Shown: positions 16,607 to 25,309 of the stretch, in pieces
How the letters are laid out: each line of letters opens with the position of its first letter
Numbering within the stretch: position 1 is the first letter of the stretch
Made by a program: the position numbers and the translations under genes
Origin: Oscillospiraceae bacterium
GTDB lineage: Bacteria; Bacillota; Clostridia; UBA1381; UBA9506
Length of the DNA stretch: 64,000 bases
Assembly (NCBI GenBank): GCA_015068855.1
Contig: SVJS01000003.1
Span: 62,001-126,000 of the forward strand
Reading direction: 5' to 3'
The notes under the pieces: model-generated
What the model was told of the DNA's origin: nothing
Database searches by the model: none
What the model saw: the letters and a program-made list of their open reading frames with translations, nothing else

Positions 16607-17094
16607 TATAACCGCCCCTTCTTAATCTTTTCTTTAACATCGTTATAAATTTCTTTGGGCAAAAGGTCTGAAAAATCGCCGCCCAAATGAGCGATTTCCT
16701 TTACAATACTGGAACTGATGTAAGAGTAATTTGCATTGGTTACCATAAAAAAGGTTTCAATTTCAGGATTCAGTTTTTTGTTTAACTGAGCCATTTGAAA
16801 TTCATATTCAAAATCAGAAATGGCGCGCAAGCCCTTGATGATGACACGGGCGTTAAGAGCCTTCACACAATCCACAAGCAGGCCGTCAAAGTGAATGACA
16901 CGGCAGTTGGGAATGTCACTAACTGATTTTTCAATCAGTCTGACCCGTTCCTCTGCTGAAAACAAGGGTTTCTTAGCGGAGTTCTTCAAAACAGCCACAA
17001 CAACTTCATCAAATAATGCGGCGCTGCGGCGAATGATATCTAAATGACCACAGGTAATCGGGTCAAAACTACCGGGGTATACTGCAATGCTCAT
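16606..17094 (-). CDS. coaD: Phosphopantetheine adenylyltransferase
   Basis: It transfers AMP to 4'-phosphopantetheine to form dephospho-CoA. The nucleotidyltransferase signature is 'YPGSFDPITCGHLDII' and the C-terminal phosphate-binding motif is 'YSYISSSIVKEIA'. 'KGLRAISDFEYEFQMAQLNKKL' is diagnostic of CoaD. The length of 162 residues is normal. It overlaps rsmD by four bases (ATGA), the classic rsmD-coaD pair of Firmicutes. Confidence 0.97.
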   Translation of the reverse strand: MSIAVYPGSFDPITCGHLDIIRRSAALFDEVVVAVLKNSAKKPLFSAEERVRLIEKSVSDIPNCRVIHFDGLLVDCVKALNARVIIKGLRAISDFEYEFQMAQLNKKLNPEIETFFMVTNANYSYISSSIVKEIAHLGGDFSDLLPKEIYNDVKEKIKKGRL

Positions 17095-17636
17095 AGCGAC
17101 ATCTCACTTAAAAGCAGAACTCTTGCTCTGCCATATTTTTTATCACGAATGACGGAAAAGGGAGCCGAAAACGGGGTGTTCCAGCTGGCGTCCGTCTCAC
17201 AGTAAATCAATCCATCTTCACGGAGCAACTTCCGCTCGGCAATGATTTGCAATGCAGGAAGCAAAAATCCCTCAAAATAGGGCGGGTCCATAAAAATTAT
17301 ATCGAAACGATCCTCTGTGTTTTCTAAAAAGTGAACGTAATCTGTTTGAAAGAAGCTTGCCCGATTGCTAAGGTGGGCCTTTTCAGCATTAGCACGAGCG
17401 GCCGACAGGGAAGAGGCGGCAACATCCACAAAAACAGCATGCTCTGCGCCTCGACTCAGCGCTTCAAGCCCCAATGCGCCGCTGCCTGCGAACAAATCCA
17501 AAACATGGGCGCCAACGGGTTTTGTGTTTAACATGCTGAACAATGCCTCTTTAACACGGTCGTGCGTAGGCCGGACAGAAAGACCTTCGGGGCAAACAAG
17601 CTTTGTTCCGCGGGCAGAACCGGAAACAATCCTCAA
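17091..17636 (-). CDS. rsmD: 16S rRNA (guanine-966-N2)-methyltransferase
   Basis: This is a SAM-dependent methyltransferase acting on 16S rRNA during 30S assembly. The N-terminus 'MRIVSGSARGTKL' and 'RPTHDRVKEALFSML' are typical RsmD features. The SAM site is 'VLDLFAGSGALGLEALSRGA' and the catalytic motif is 'FMDPPY'. It has 181 residues. The start is TTG, placed by homology at 'RIVSG' and by 'GAGG' ten bases upstream. A probable internal promoter sits between recG and this gene. Confidence 0.95.
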   Translation of the reverse strand: MRIVSGSARGTKLVCPEGLSVRPTHDRVKEALFSMLNTKPVGAHVLDLFAGSGALGLEALSRGAEHAVFVDVAASSLSAARANAEKAHLSNRASFFQTDYVHFLENTEDRFDIIFMDPPYFEGFLLPALQIIAERKLLREDGLIYCETDASWNTPFSAPFSVIRDKKYGRARVLLLSEMSL

Positions 17637-17683
17637 AATGAATCATCCTCAAATGTAGAAATGTATAGCATTATCCACTTATT

Positions 17684-17711
17684 ATTTTACACGATTTATA
17701 CTGATTGTCAA
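17684..17711 (-). promoter_or_regulatory. Probable internal promoter for rsmD-coaD
   Basis: Read leftward: TTGACA, 16-bp spacer, TAAAAT, in the 81-bp gap behind recG. Confidence 0.55.
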
Positions 17712-17717
17712 TATTTT

Positions 17718-19763
17718 TTAGTTAATTGTAACATGATTGTTAAATAAGGCATGTATTTTGTCAGAAATAGTTCTTTTTTCTTCGGCTGATGTCAGTATTT
17801 TTCCGTTTATGTAATCTTGTGCCGCTTTGGTTGTTTGGGCGAGTAAAGGCATGTCGCTGTATAGATTAGCCAGCTTAAACGGCGGCAGGCCGTGCTGACG
17901 TGTTCCAAAAAATTCACCCGGGCCACGTTGTTTTAAGTCCTCTTCGGCAATGGTAAAGCCGTTTTGATGGGCTTTCATGACCTGCATGCGCTTTGTGGCT
18001 GTTTCTCCTTTGCCTTGCGTGAGCAAAATGCAGTAGGATTTTGAGGAACCACGCCCGACGCGTCCCCGCAGCTGATGCAACTGGGAAAGACCAAATCGTT
18101 CTGCATTTTCAATCAGCATAATGGTGGCATTGGGGACATCAACACCGACCTCAACAACGCTGGTTGCAACCAAAACGGAAATGGCCCCTTGTTTGAATGC
18201 GTTCATGATGCTGTCCTTTTCAGCGGGCTTCATCTTCCCATGCAAAATGCCGACAGTAGCGCTTGCCAGCTCTGTTTTTTGCAGGGATTCGGCATACTCC
18301 GTAACAGAGCGCAGGCTTTCGTTTTCTGAGTCCTCAACAAGAGGGCAGACGATATAAGCTTGATGTCCTGCATCAATTTCTTTTTTAATAAAGGCATAAA
18401 TGCGGCTGCGATAGTCCTCGCTGACCGGGAAGGTGTCAATAGCTTGCCGTCCCGGTGGTAGTTCATCAATAATGGAAACATCTAAATCGCCATACATGAT
18501 TAAGGCGAGCGTTCGGGGAATGGGTGTGGCGCTCATAACCAGGACATGGGTATTCTTTCCCTTTTCCGAGAAAAGACGTCTTTGGTTGACCCCAAATCGG
18601 TGTTGCTCATCTGTAATCGCTAAGGCAAGATTCTTAAAAGTAACGTCGTCACTAAGGAGTGCGTGCGTCCCAACAACAACATCAATGTCGCCCTTTTCTA
18701 AGGCTGAAAGGACGGTTTTGCGCGCCCCTTTTGACATGGAGCCCGAAAGCAGCGCAACCCTAATTCCATGGGGCGCAAACAACTTTTCAAGGCTATTAGC
18801 ATGCTGCGTGGCCAGAATTTCCGTAGGCGCCATAAAGGCAGATTGGTAGCCACTCTTGACTGCCATATACATAGCTGCGGCAGCAACAACGGTTTTACCC
18901 GAACCTACATCGCCGCATACCAAACGGTTCATGACGGTGCCGTCTGCCATATCACGGGCAATTTCGTCTATTACCTTAGCCTGAGCTTTCGTGGGCGTAA
19001 AGGGCAGCGAGGCAATAAAGGGTGCGGCTGAACCAGACAGGACAGGTGCCGTGAAGGAGCGGATGCGACGCTGCTTCATGGCAAAGAGAGCCGATTGAAA
19101 CGTAAATAACTCGTCAAACACTAAGCGATGGCGGGCTGTTTCGCAAGCCGCAGCTGTTTCGGGAAAATGGATAGCGCGGATTGCTGTTTCGTAATCACAA
19201 AGGCCGTACGCTTTGCGAAGTGATAGGGGCAAGGGGTCAGGAAGCTCTGTGCAAAGAGCCAGTGCCTTACGGACACAATCAGCCACAAAATTTTCAGTCA
19301 GACCCTCTGTTAAGGGATATAAAGGGATGATGGCTCCGGTTTGTTTTTGTTTGTCAGCCTGTTCAAAAATGGGTGTCATCATTTGCTTTTTGGGTTGCAT
19401 GCGAACTTTGCCGTAAAAGATATAACTTTCTCCTTTTTTGAAACGGGTTTCCAAAAAACGATTGTTAAACCAAACGAGCTCTAAAAATCCCGTTCCATCC
19501 GATACGCGTAAGGTATGTATACGCATGTTTTTGCGAAGCAGTTTGCTTTGGAGTTCTCCGGTCACAACAGCCTTAATGCAGACTGTTTCATCATGCTTTA
19601 AGGCAATAATTTTCTTAATGAGCTGCCTGTTTTCGTAGCCTCTGGGGTAGTGGGCAAGCAGGTCATTAAGCGTAAAAATACCCAACCTGGCAAAAGCGCC
19701 GGCACGTTTCGGGCCGACGCCTGCAAGTTGGGTAATGCTCATTTGTAAAGGGTTCTGTGACAT
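17718..19763 (-). CDS. recG: ATP-dependent DNA helicase RecG
   Basis: RecG remodels stalled forks and branched DNA. The N-terminal wedge domain contains the helix-hairpin-helix-like 'GVGPKRAGAFARLGIFTLNDLLAHYPRGYENR' and an OB fold. The helicase core has 'GDVGSGKT' (I), 'DEQHRFG' (II), 'SATPIPRT' (III) and 'QLRGRVGRG' (VI). It ends with the RecG-specific 'FFGTRQHGLPPF' region. The 681 residues match the family. It starts 34 bp behind fakA, the same yloU-yloV-recG order as in Bacillus. Confidence 0.97.
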   Translation of the reverse strand: MSQNPLQMSITQLAGVGPKRAGAFARLGIFTLNDLLAHYPRGYENRQLIKKIIALKHDETVCIKAVVTGELQSKLLRKNMRIHTLRVSDGTGFLELVWFNNRFLETRFKKGESYIFYGKVRMQPKKQMMTPIFEQADKQKQTGAIIPLYPLTEGLTENFVADCVRKALALCTELPDPLPLSLRKAYGLCDYETAIRAIHFPETAAACETARHRLVFDELFTFQSALFAMKQRRIRSFTAPVLSGSAAPFIASLPFTPTKAQAKVIDEIARDMADGTVMNRLVCGDVGSGKTVVAAAAMYMAVKSGYQSAFMAPTEILATQHANSLEKLFAPHGIRVALLSGSMSKGARKTVLSALEKGDIDVVVGTHALLSDDVTFKNLALAITDEQHRFGVNQRRLFSEKGKNTHVLVMSATPIPRTLALIMYGDLDVSIIDELPPGRQAIDTFPVSEDYRSRIYAFIKKEIDAGHQAYIVCPLVEDSENESLRSVTEYAESLQKTELASATVGILHGKMKPAEKDSIMNAFKQGAISVLVATSVVEVGVDVPNATIMLIENAERFGLSQLHQLRGRVGRGSSKSYCILLTQGKGETATKRMQVMKAHQNGFTIAEEDLKQRGPGEFFGTRQHGLPPFKLANLYSDMPLLAQTTKAAQDYINGKILTSAEEKRTISDKIHALFNNHVTIN

Positions 19764-19797
19764 AAGAACAAGCCCTTTCGGGGTGGTTTAATCAGGA

Positions 19798-21426
19798 TTA
19801 TTCAACGGAGATGATGTAATAATAGAGAGGTTGTTTGCCGCTGTGAATCACAACATCGCAATCAGCATAGGTTTCCTCGCAATAAGCGCGGAGAGCGTCA
19901 GCATCTTCCTCAGCAACATCTTCACCGTAGAAAACATTGATAATGGCACTATCTTCATCAACCATTTCAGATAAAAGCGCCTTGGCGACTTCGGCGGGTT
20001 CATCGCCGGCTGCCACAATGCGCTTATCGGCCAAACCGATAATTTTGCCCTCGGGCATGGTTTCGTCACCAAACTGAAATTCACGGACAGAATAGGTGAC
20101 ATTGCCTGTTTTCACCATGGAGGCAGCTTCCTTCATGGCCTCAGCATTGTCCTCAGCGGAGCTATCCGGATCAAACACAAGCATGGCGCTGATGCCTTCC
20201 GGAATGGAGCGGGTGGGGATGACAACAATTTTCTTATCCGTTAAATCACAAACCTGCTCAGCAGCCATGATAATGTTTTTATTGTTGGGGAAAATGAACA
20301 CGGTTTCGGCGTTAATCTGGTTAACGGCTTCTAAAATATCTTCCGTGCTGGGATTCATGGTTTGTCCGCCTAAGATAATGCGGTCAACCCCGATATCGCG
20401 AAGCAAAGATTCCATACCCTCGCCGGCAGCAACCGCAGCAAAACCATAGGGAGCAGCGGGTTCTGACGGGGCAGGGGCAGCATCAGAAACGATGCTGTTA
20501 TGCTGGTATTTCATATTGTCAATTTTAATATTGATTAAGGCACCCAATTTAAGGGCTTCTTCAATTACATAGCCGGGATTATTGGTGTGAATATGCACTT
20601 TGATGATTTCGTCATCATCAACCACAACCATAGAATCGCCTTTTTTCTGGATGTTTGATGCAAAGAGCTTGCTGGATGCAGCTGGACTGTTTTTCTCAAT
20701 GATAAACTCTGTGCAATAGGCAAATTTAATGTCAGCATCGGCAGGCTGAGCTGCACTGCTTTTGGGAGACGCTTTCGGAAGAATCTCGCCATCGGCACGC
20801 TCAATGACTTTGCCTGTTTCTAAGTAAGAAAGAGCACCCTCTAAGAGGTATAAGATCCCCTGACCGCCGGAATCCACAACACCGGCTGCTTTTAACTGCG
20901 GCAAAATTTCCGGAGTCATGTCAAGGCTTTTCTGTGCGGCCGATACAACGGCTGTTAACAGAGCGACAAGCTCGTTGTTGTCAGCAATGCATTCTGTACC
21001 GCCGGCAGCACCGTCACGGGAAACGGAGAGCATGGTTCCTTCAACCGGCTTCATAACAGCACGATAAGCCGTGGCAACGCCCTCTGTGAAAGCCTCAGCG
21101 ATATCGGTGGCATCAGCCAGTTCGCATTCTTTCAGGCGCTTTGCCATGCCACGGAAAAGCTGAGACAAAATGACACCTGAATTACCACGTGCACCACGCA
21201 GGGACGCGCCTGCTACAACGTTCATCACTTCGCCGACTGTGGCAAAGCTGCGACCGCTGAGCTCCGCGGCAGCGGCGCTGACGGTCATGGACATGTTAGA
21301 ACCAGTATCGCCGTCAGGAACGGGGAACACATTCAGGTCGTTCAGAATATTCTTATTGTTAATCAACTTATTTGCCGCTGATAAAAACGCATTGGAAAGA
21401 CTGGCGGCATCAATGGTATAAATCAA
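19798..21426 (-). CDS. fakA: Fatty acid kinase catalytic subunit FakA (YloV, DAK family)
   Basis: With a FakB acyl carrier it phosphorylates exogenous fatty acids for phospholipid synthesis. The N-terminal DAK2 domain shows 'NDLNVFPVPDGDTGSNM' (Mg-ATP site) and 'GARGNSGVILSQLFRG'. A linker and a C-terminal DegV-like/FakA region ('DRIILGGQTMNPSTEDILEAV', 'FPNNKNIIMAAEQ') follow. The ORF-track start contains the ribosome-binding site itself. I place the start at the TTG eight bases after 'CGGAGG', giving 'MIYTIDAASLSNAF', 542 residues. It lies directly after yloU. No fakB is in the window. Confidence 0.92.
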   Translation of the reverse strand: MIYTIDAASLSNAFLSAANKLINNKNILNDLNVFPVPDGDTGSNMSMTVSAAAAELSGRSFATVGEVMNVVAGASLRGARGNSGVILSQLFRGMAKRLKECELADATDIAEAFTEGVATAYRAVMKPVEGTMLSVSRDGAAGGTECIADNNELVALLTAVVSAAQKSLDMTPEILPQLKAAGVVDSGGQGILYLLEGALSYLETGKVIERADGEILPKASPKSSAAQPADADIKFAYCTEFIIEKNSPAASSKLFASNIQKKGDSMVVVDDDEIIKVHIHTNNPGYVIEEALKLGALINIKIDNMKYQHNSIVSDAAPAPSEPAAPYGFAAVAAGEGMESLLRDIGVDRIILGGQTMNPSTEDILEAVNQINAETVFIFPNNKNIIMAAEQVCDLTDKKIVVIPTRSIPEGISAMLVFDPDSSAEDNAEAMKEAASMVKTGNVTYSVREFQFGDETMPEGKIIGLADKRIVAAGDEPAEVAKALLSEMVDEDSAIINVFYGEDVAEEDADALRAYCEETYADCDVVIHSGKQPLYYYIISVE

Positions 21427-21495
21427 AATGTACACCTCCGAAAAGTAAGGCAAGGAAGCCGAATGGAACTTGCCGTTTTTACATAATATGAAACC

Positions 21496-21849
21496 TTAAT
21501 CCACGCGGATTCCTTCTACGTTAACGGTTATGTTGTCAACATGGAAGCCTGTCATATCTTCAACAGTATAGCGGACGTTGCTGATGATGCTGTCAGAAAC
21601 AACCTTAATGTTAACACCATATTCTACGATGATGTGCAAATCAATACTGATTTTGTCATCCTCTGTGGAAACCTTAATTCCTTTTGTGATGGTATCCCAT
21701 TTTAACAGGCTTGCAAAAGTGTCGCCTGCGTTTTTATAGGCCATGCCGACTACACCGTAACATCCGGTTGCAACCATACCGGCGATGTGGGCGATGACAG
21801 TATTGCTCATAATGATAGAACCTTGTTGGGTTTCAGTTTTAATTGCCAT
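21496..21849 (-). CDS. yloU: Asp23/YloU-family envelope stress protein
   Basis: This is a small alkaline-shock (Asp23, DUF322) protein of 117 residues. The start chosen is 'MAIKTETQQG' behind 'CAAGGAGG'; the 46-residue extension in the ORF track has no support. Core features are 'GSIIMSNTVIAHIAGMVATGCYGVVGM' and the C-terminal 'NVRYTVEDMTGFHVDNITVNVEGI'. Genes of this family sit upstream of yloV/fakA in many Firmicutes, and the pairing here is the same. A leftward TATAAT near 21888 probably drives the operon, but its -35 is weak. Confidence 0.93.
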   Translation of the reverse strand: MAIKTETQQGSIIMSNTVIAHIAGMVATGCYGVVGMAYKNAGDTFASLLKWDTITKGIKVSTEDDKISIDLHIIVEYGVNIKVVSDSIISNVRYTVEDMTGFHVDNITVNVEGIRVD

Positions 21850-22028
21850 GGTAAAACCTCCTTGTAAAAACAATTTTTTACGATTATAGTATAACATACC
21901 TGCAAAGAAAATACTATACTTATTTTTTATTCCCACATTAATTACAATCAAACGGTTGTTAAACAAGATTTTTGCTGTACATGACATCCATTAAATAGTA
22001 AATATTTTGTTAAGTAAGAGAGAAAACC

Positions 22029-22057
22029 TTGTGATTTTAGAAAAAATATGATATACT
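22029..22057 (+). promoter_or_regulatory. Promoter of the yhaO-yhaN operon
   Basis: TTGTGA, 17-bp spacer, TATACT with TG upstream (extended -10). Confidence 0.7.
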
Positions 22058-22093
22058 GTACATTGGAGTATCATTATTAAAGGAGGGGTGACG

Positions 22094-23158
22094 TTGAAAT
22101 TTATACATTGTGGTGATTTTCATTTGGATACAGCTTTTTCCGGCCTGAGTGATGCAAAGCGTGCAGCCATTCGTCAGGCAGAACTGCGTCGCTCCTTTTT
22201 AGCGGTCATAGAGCTTGCCAAAGATGTGGATGCTCTTTTGATTGCCGGCGATTTATTTGACCAGGATTGCGTGGAGCCGGAAACGATTCGGCTGCTTTGT
22301 GATGGCTTTGCCTCACTTGGTGACACGAAGGTTTTAATTGCCGCAGGCAACCATGACCCGTTGACGGAAAACTCCTATTATAATCTGGCAGCCTTTCCCC
22401 AACAGGTACATGTTTTTGGTACAACCGTAAGCCATGTAACAGTTGCTGACTGTGATGTTTACGGGATTTCGTTTGGAAAAGCTGTTTGTGATGAACCGCT
22501 TTTGGAGGTTTTGCCTAAAAGCGGGGGACGCCCGTCTGTTATGCTTATGCATGGCGATTTGGGCGGTCATGCCTATAACCCGGTTAAGCGCGAAGCCATC
22601 ATGCAGTCCGGCATCGACTATCTCGCTCTCGGGCATGTGCACAGCTTCATGCAGGAAACCGTTGGAAAGACGTTGTGTGCCTATCCCGGTTGCCCTGAGG
22701 GACGCGGGTTTGATGAATTGGGTCCTAAGGGCGTGATTTGCGGCGAAATTACGGATGGCGGTGTAAACATTCAGTTTGTGCCGATTTGCAGTCGTGAATA
22801 TTGTGAGCTTTCTGTGGATGTCAGCGGTCTTGGAACGCATGAGGCCATGTTAGCGGCCATTCGTGCATGTGGCATGGATGAGAAAAATTTGTATAAAGTC
22901 ATTCTGACGGGAGAAACAGAACTTGTGCCCGACACGGCCGTTCTGACGGAGGGTCTTTCGGATTGTTTCTTTGCTAAAATATATGATAAAACGGTGCGTC
23001 CTTTGGATGTGGATGCCATGATGGCAGAGCAGGGCATTCGCTCGATGCTTGCCGGCAAGCTGGCACCCGGTCTTTCAGGCGAGGAAGCCGCCCTGCATCG
23101 CAAGGCTTTGGAATACGGCTTATCAGCCTTAGAGGGAAGGCGGGTGAAGGCCTTATGA
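22094..23158 (+). CDS. yhaO: SbcD/Mre11-type metallophosphoesterase YhaO
   Basis: This is a nuclease-type calcineurin phosphoesterase paired with the SbcC-like ATPase next door. Metal-ligand motifs are in order: 'CGDFHLDTAF', 'IAGDLFDQD', 'AAGNHDP', 'LMHGDLGG' and 'YLALGHVHS'. The start is TTG at 22094, seven bases after 'AGGAGG', rather than the overlapping GTG of the ORF track. The 354 residues fit YhaO, which lacks the longer SbcD capping region. The stop overlaps the yhaN start (ATGA). Its likely role is DNA end processing, inferred from the family. Confidence 0.9.
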   Translation: MKFIHCGDFHLDTAFSGLSDAKRAAIRQAELRRSFLAVIELAKDVDALLIAGDLFDQDCVEPETIRLLCDGFASLGDTKVLIAAGNHDPLTENSYYNLAAFPQQVHVFGTTVSHVTVADCDVYGISFGKAVCDEPLLEVLPKSGGRPSVMLMHGDLGGHAYNPVKREAIMQSGIDYLALGHVHSFMQETVGKTLCAYPGCPEGRGFDELGPKGVICGEITDGGVNIQFVPICSREYCELSVDVSGLGTHEAMLAAIRACGMDEKNLYKVILTGETELVPDTAVLTEGLSDCFFAKIYDKTVRPLDVDAMMAEQGIRSMLAGKLAPGLSGEEAALHRKALEYGLSALEGRRVKAL

Positions 23159-25272
23159 TTATCCGGAAAATTGAGATAGAGCAGTTTGGCGGTCTTCGTC
23201 ATTACAGCCTGAACCTCTCCGGCGGATTTCAATATTTATACGGCGAAAATGAAGCAGGAAAAAGTACGCTTTGTGCATTTTTGTCAGCTATGTTTTATGG
23301 CTTGCCCGGTAAACAACGGGGCGGCGGACTGCGTGGCGATGCCCGCAATTTCTATATGCCCTGGGGCGAAACCTATATGGCGGGCATGGTGCAGTTTTCT
23401 GCGGGCGATAAGGAGTATGTCTTAAAACGTCGTTTCGGCAGGACCGGCCGCAGTGATCAATGCATGCTCATGTCGGCGGATGACTGGACAGAAATTCCCA
23501 TTGAGCCGGAGCAGATTGGCCCGAAGTTTTTAGGCATGGGTCCGGAGGCTTTTCATAAAACCATCTGTATTAAACAATCCGGAGCCGCCTTTTCCAAGGA
23601 TAAAGAGGATGAGCTGATGGACCGTCTTTCGAACCTTGAACAAAGCGGCGACGAAGATGCTTCCGTGCAGAAAGCGCTGGCAGAACTTTCTGCGGCCAGC
23701 TGCGAATTAATCAGTAAAACCGGTCGCGGTGGCGCCATCAGGCAATTGGAGGCAGAGATTGAAGCCTTAGAGGCAGAAGCCGAACGAGTCCGCGGGAAAC
23801 ATCTTGCGTTTCAGGATATGCTGGAAGAAAATAAGCATTTGATTACCCAAAATCAGGAAGCGGAAGCCCAACTTTCAAATCTGGAAGCGCAGTATAAAGA
23901 GGCCTTGGCCTATGAGCAATATTGTCAACGCATGGAGCAGCAAAAAAGCAGAGACGAGTTGATAGAAAGGTGCGAGGCAGAAAAAAGTCTGCTGGCTGAA
24001 ACGGAGAAGGAGCATGGCCTGATTCTCTCTGAACTGGAAGCGCTTGAAGCCGAAACGATGCCTGCACAGGAAACGATTCTTTTGCTTGCGGAAAAGGAAG
24101 CTTTGTGCAGCGTTCTTGCAGAAAAAGAACAGGCACGACAGGCGCTTGTAGCTGAACTGCAAACCTTACAGGACGCTTTATCGGCTACCGATACCGGTCA
24201 AAGCCAAAAGCACAGCACAGTGTGGTATATTCTTGCAGGGTTACTTGCTGGCGCATCCGTTTTGTGTGCACTTTTGGTTTCGCCTGCGTTCTATTTTATG
24301 TTGCTGCCTGCCCTTGTTTTTGTGTTTCTTCCTCATTTGTCTGGACGAAAGAAAGAAACAAAGCAAAAAGAGGCTTTACATCAGGCTCTTTATGCCGAGA
24401 AAAAGCAACAGCTTGACATACTGAACGAAGAAGACTTTGCCGGTCAAATGAAAACTTTGACGGAAGAGATACAAACTGTGTATCAGAAGGCCAAGGTTGA
24501 CAGTTTGGCAGCTCTCTCCCAAAAAGCGGAGCAGGTGCGTTTGGCACGGGAACGTTTAATTGTCGTGGAACAGGAGAGGGAAAGAAGAAAAGAGAGCCTT
24601 GCAGGGCTTAGCGCAGCGTTTTCGCACATGACGGTGTCCGAGGAGGAAAATCCCGTTACCTATGACGGGCCCACCACCCGGGAACTTACAGCCATGCTCA
24701 GCCTGGCCCGCGAAACACAGGTAGAACGGGAGCGAAAGCAGGCACAGTTGCAAGCGACGCTTGACAGCGGGTTTGCGGATAGTCGCAGCATCAGCGTGAT
24801 AGAAACGGAAATTAAGCATGCAAGAGAGCATCATGCGGAGCTGCTCGACCGTCATCGAGCCATTGAACTGGCAAGAAAGGCCCTGGAGGATTGTCACGAA
24901 GAACTCAAACAGGTTTTTGCACCGGCCTTAAATGAAAAATCGAGCGCTTTGATAGAGCGCCTGACGGGCGGACGGTATCGTGAAATTAAGGTGACGGATG
25001 ACTATGCCATGATGCTGAAAACACCTGACGGCAGCGAAATCGTTGAGTCAGACTATGTCAGCGCCGGCACTTGTGATTTGCTTTACTTTGCACTTCGTAT
25101 AGCGGTTTTGCAGACTCTGTATGAGAAAATTCCGCTTTTGATTTTAGATGATACATTTATTCAGATGGATGAAAAGCGGCAAAAGGAAGCCTTTTCGCTG
25201 CTTTCTGAACCGATTGCAGACCAAATTCTGTATTTTTCCTGCCACAAGGCAGAGAACATGACAGAGATTTAA
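23155..25272 (+). CDS. yhaN: SbcC/Rad50-like coiled-coil ATPase YhaN with an internal hydrophobic hairpin
   Basis: This is the partner of YhaO. Walker A is 'YGENEAGKSTLCAFL' at about residues 29-40. Two long coiled-coil arms follow. The C-terminal lobe has 'SAGTCDLLYFALRIAVLQTL' (the signature region) and Walker B 'PLLILDDTFIQMDEKRQ'. Between the arms (about residues 356-397) is a strongly hydrophobic pair, 'VWYILAGLLAGASVLCALLVSPAFYFMLLPALVFVFLPHL'. This looks like two membrane helices rather than a zinc hook. At 705 residues it is shorter than B. subtilis YhaN. It may tether the complex to the membrane. Confidence 0.88.
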   Translation: MIIRKIEIEQFGGLRHYSLNLSGGFQYLYGENEAGKSTLCAFLSAMFYGLPGKQRGGGLRGDARNFYMPWGETYMAGMVQFSAGDKEYVLKRRFGRTGRSDQCMLMSADDWTEIPIEPEQIGPKFLGMGPEAFHKTICIKQSGAAFSKDKEDELMDRLSNLEQSGDEDASVQKALAELSAASCELISKTGRGGAIRQLEAEIEALEAEAERVRGKHLAFQDMLEENKHLITQNQEAEAQLSNLEAQYKEALAYEQYCQRMEQQKSRDELIERCEAEKSLLAETEKEHGLILSELEALEAETMPAQETILLLAEKEALCSVLAEKEQARQALVAELQTLQDALSATDTGQSQKHSTVWYILAGLLAGASVLCALLVSPAFYFMLLPALVFVFLPHLSGRKKETKQKEALHQALYAEKKQQLDILNEEDFAGQMKTLTEEIQTVYQKAKVDSLAALSQKAEQVRLARERLIVVEQERERRKESLAGLSAAFSHMTVSEEENPVTYDGPTTRELTAMLSLARETQVERERKQAQLQATLDSGFADSRSISVIETEIKHAREHHAELLDRHRAIELARKALEDCHEELKQVFAPALNEKSSALIERLTGGRYREIKVTDDYAMMLKTPDGSEIVESDYVSAGTCDLLYFALRIAVLQTLYEKIPLLILDDTFIQMDEKRQKEAFSLLSEPIADQILYFSCHKAENMTEI

Positions 25273-25309
25273 TACAAAAGACGAAACTACATAGTGGTAA
25301 AGGAGAATT

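Noticed and set aside
25273-25309. SAM riboswitch before metY
   Set aside because: The 37-bp gap behind yhaN is too short for any riboswitch.
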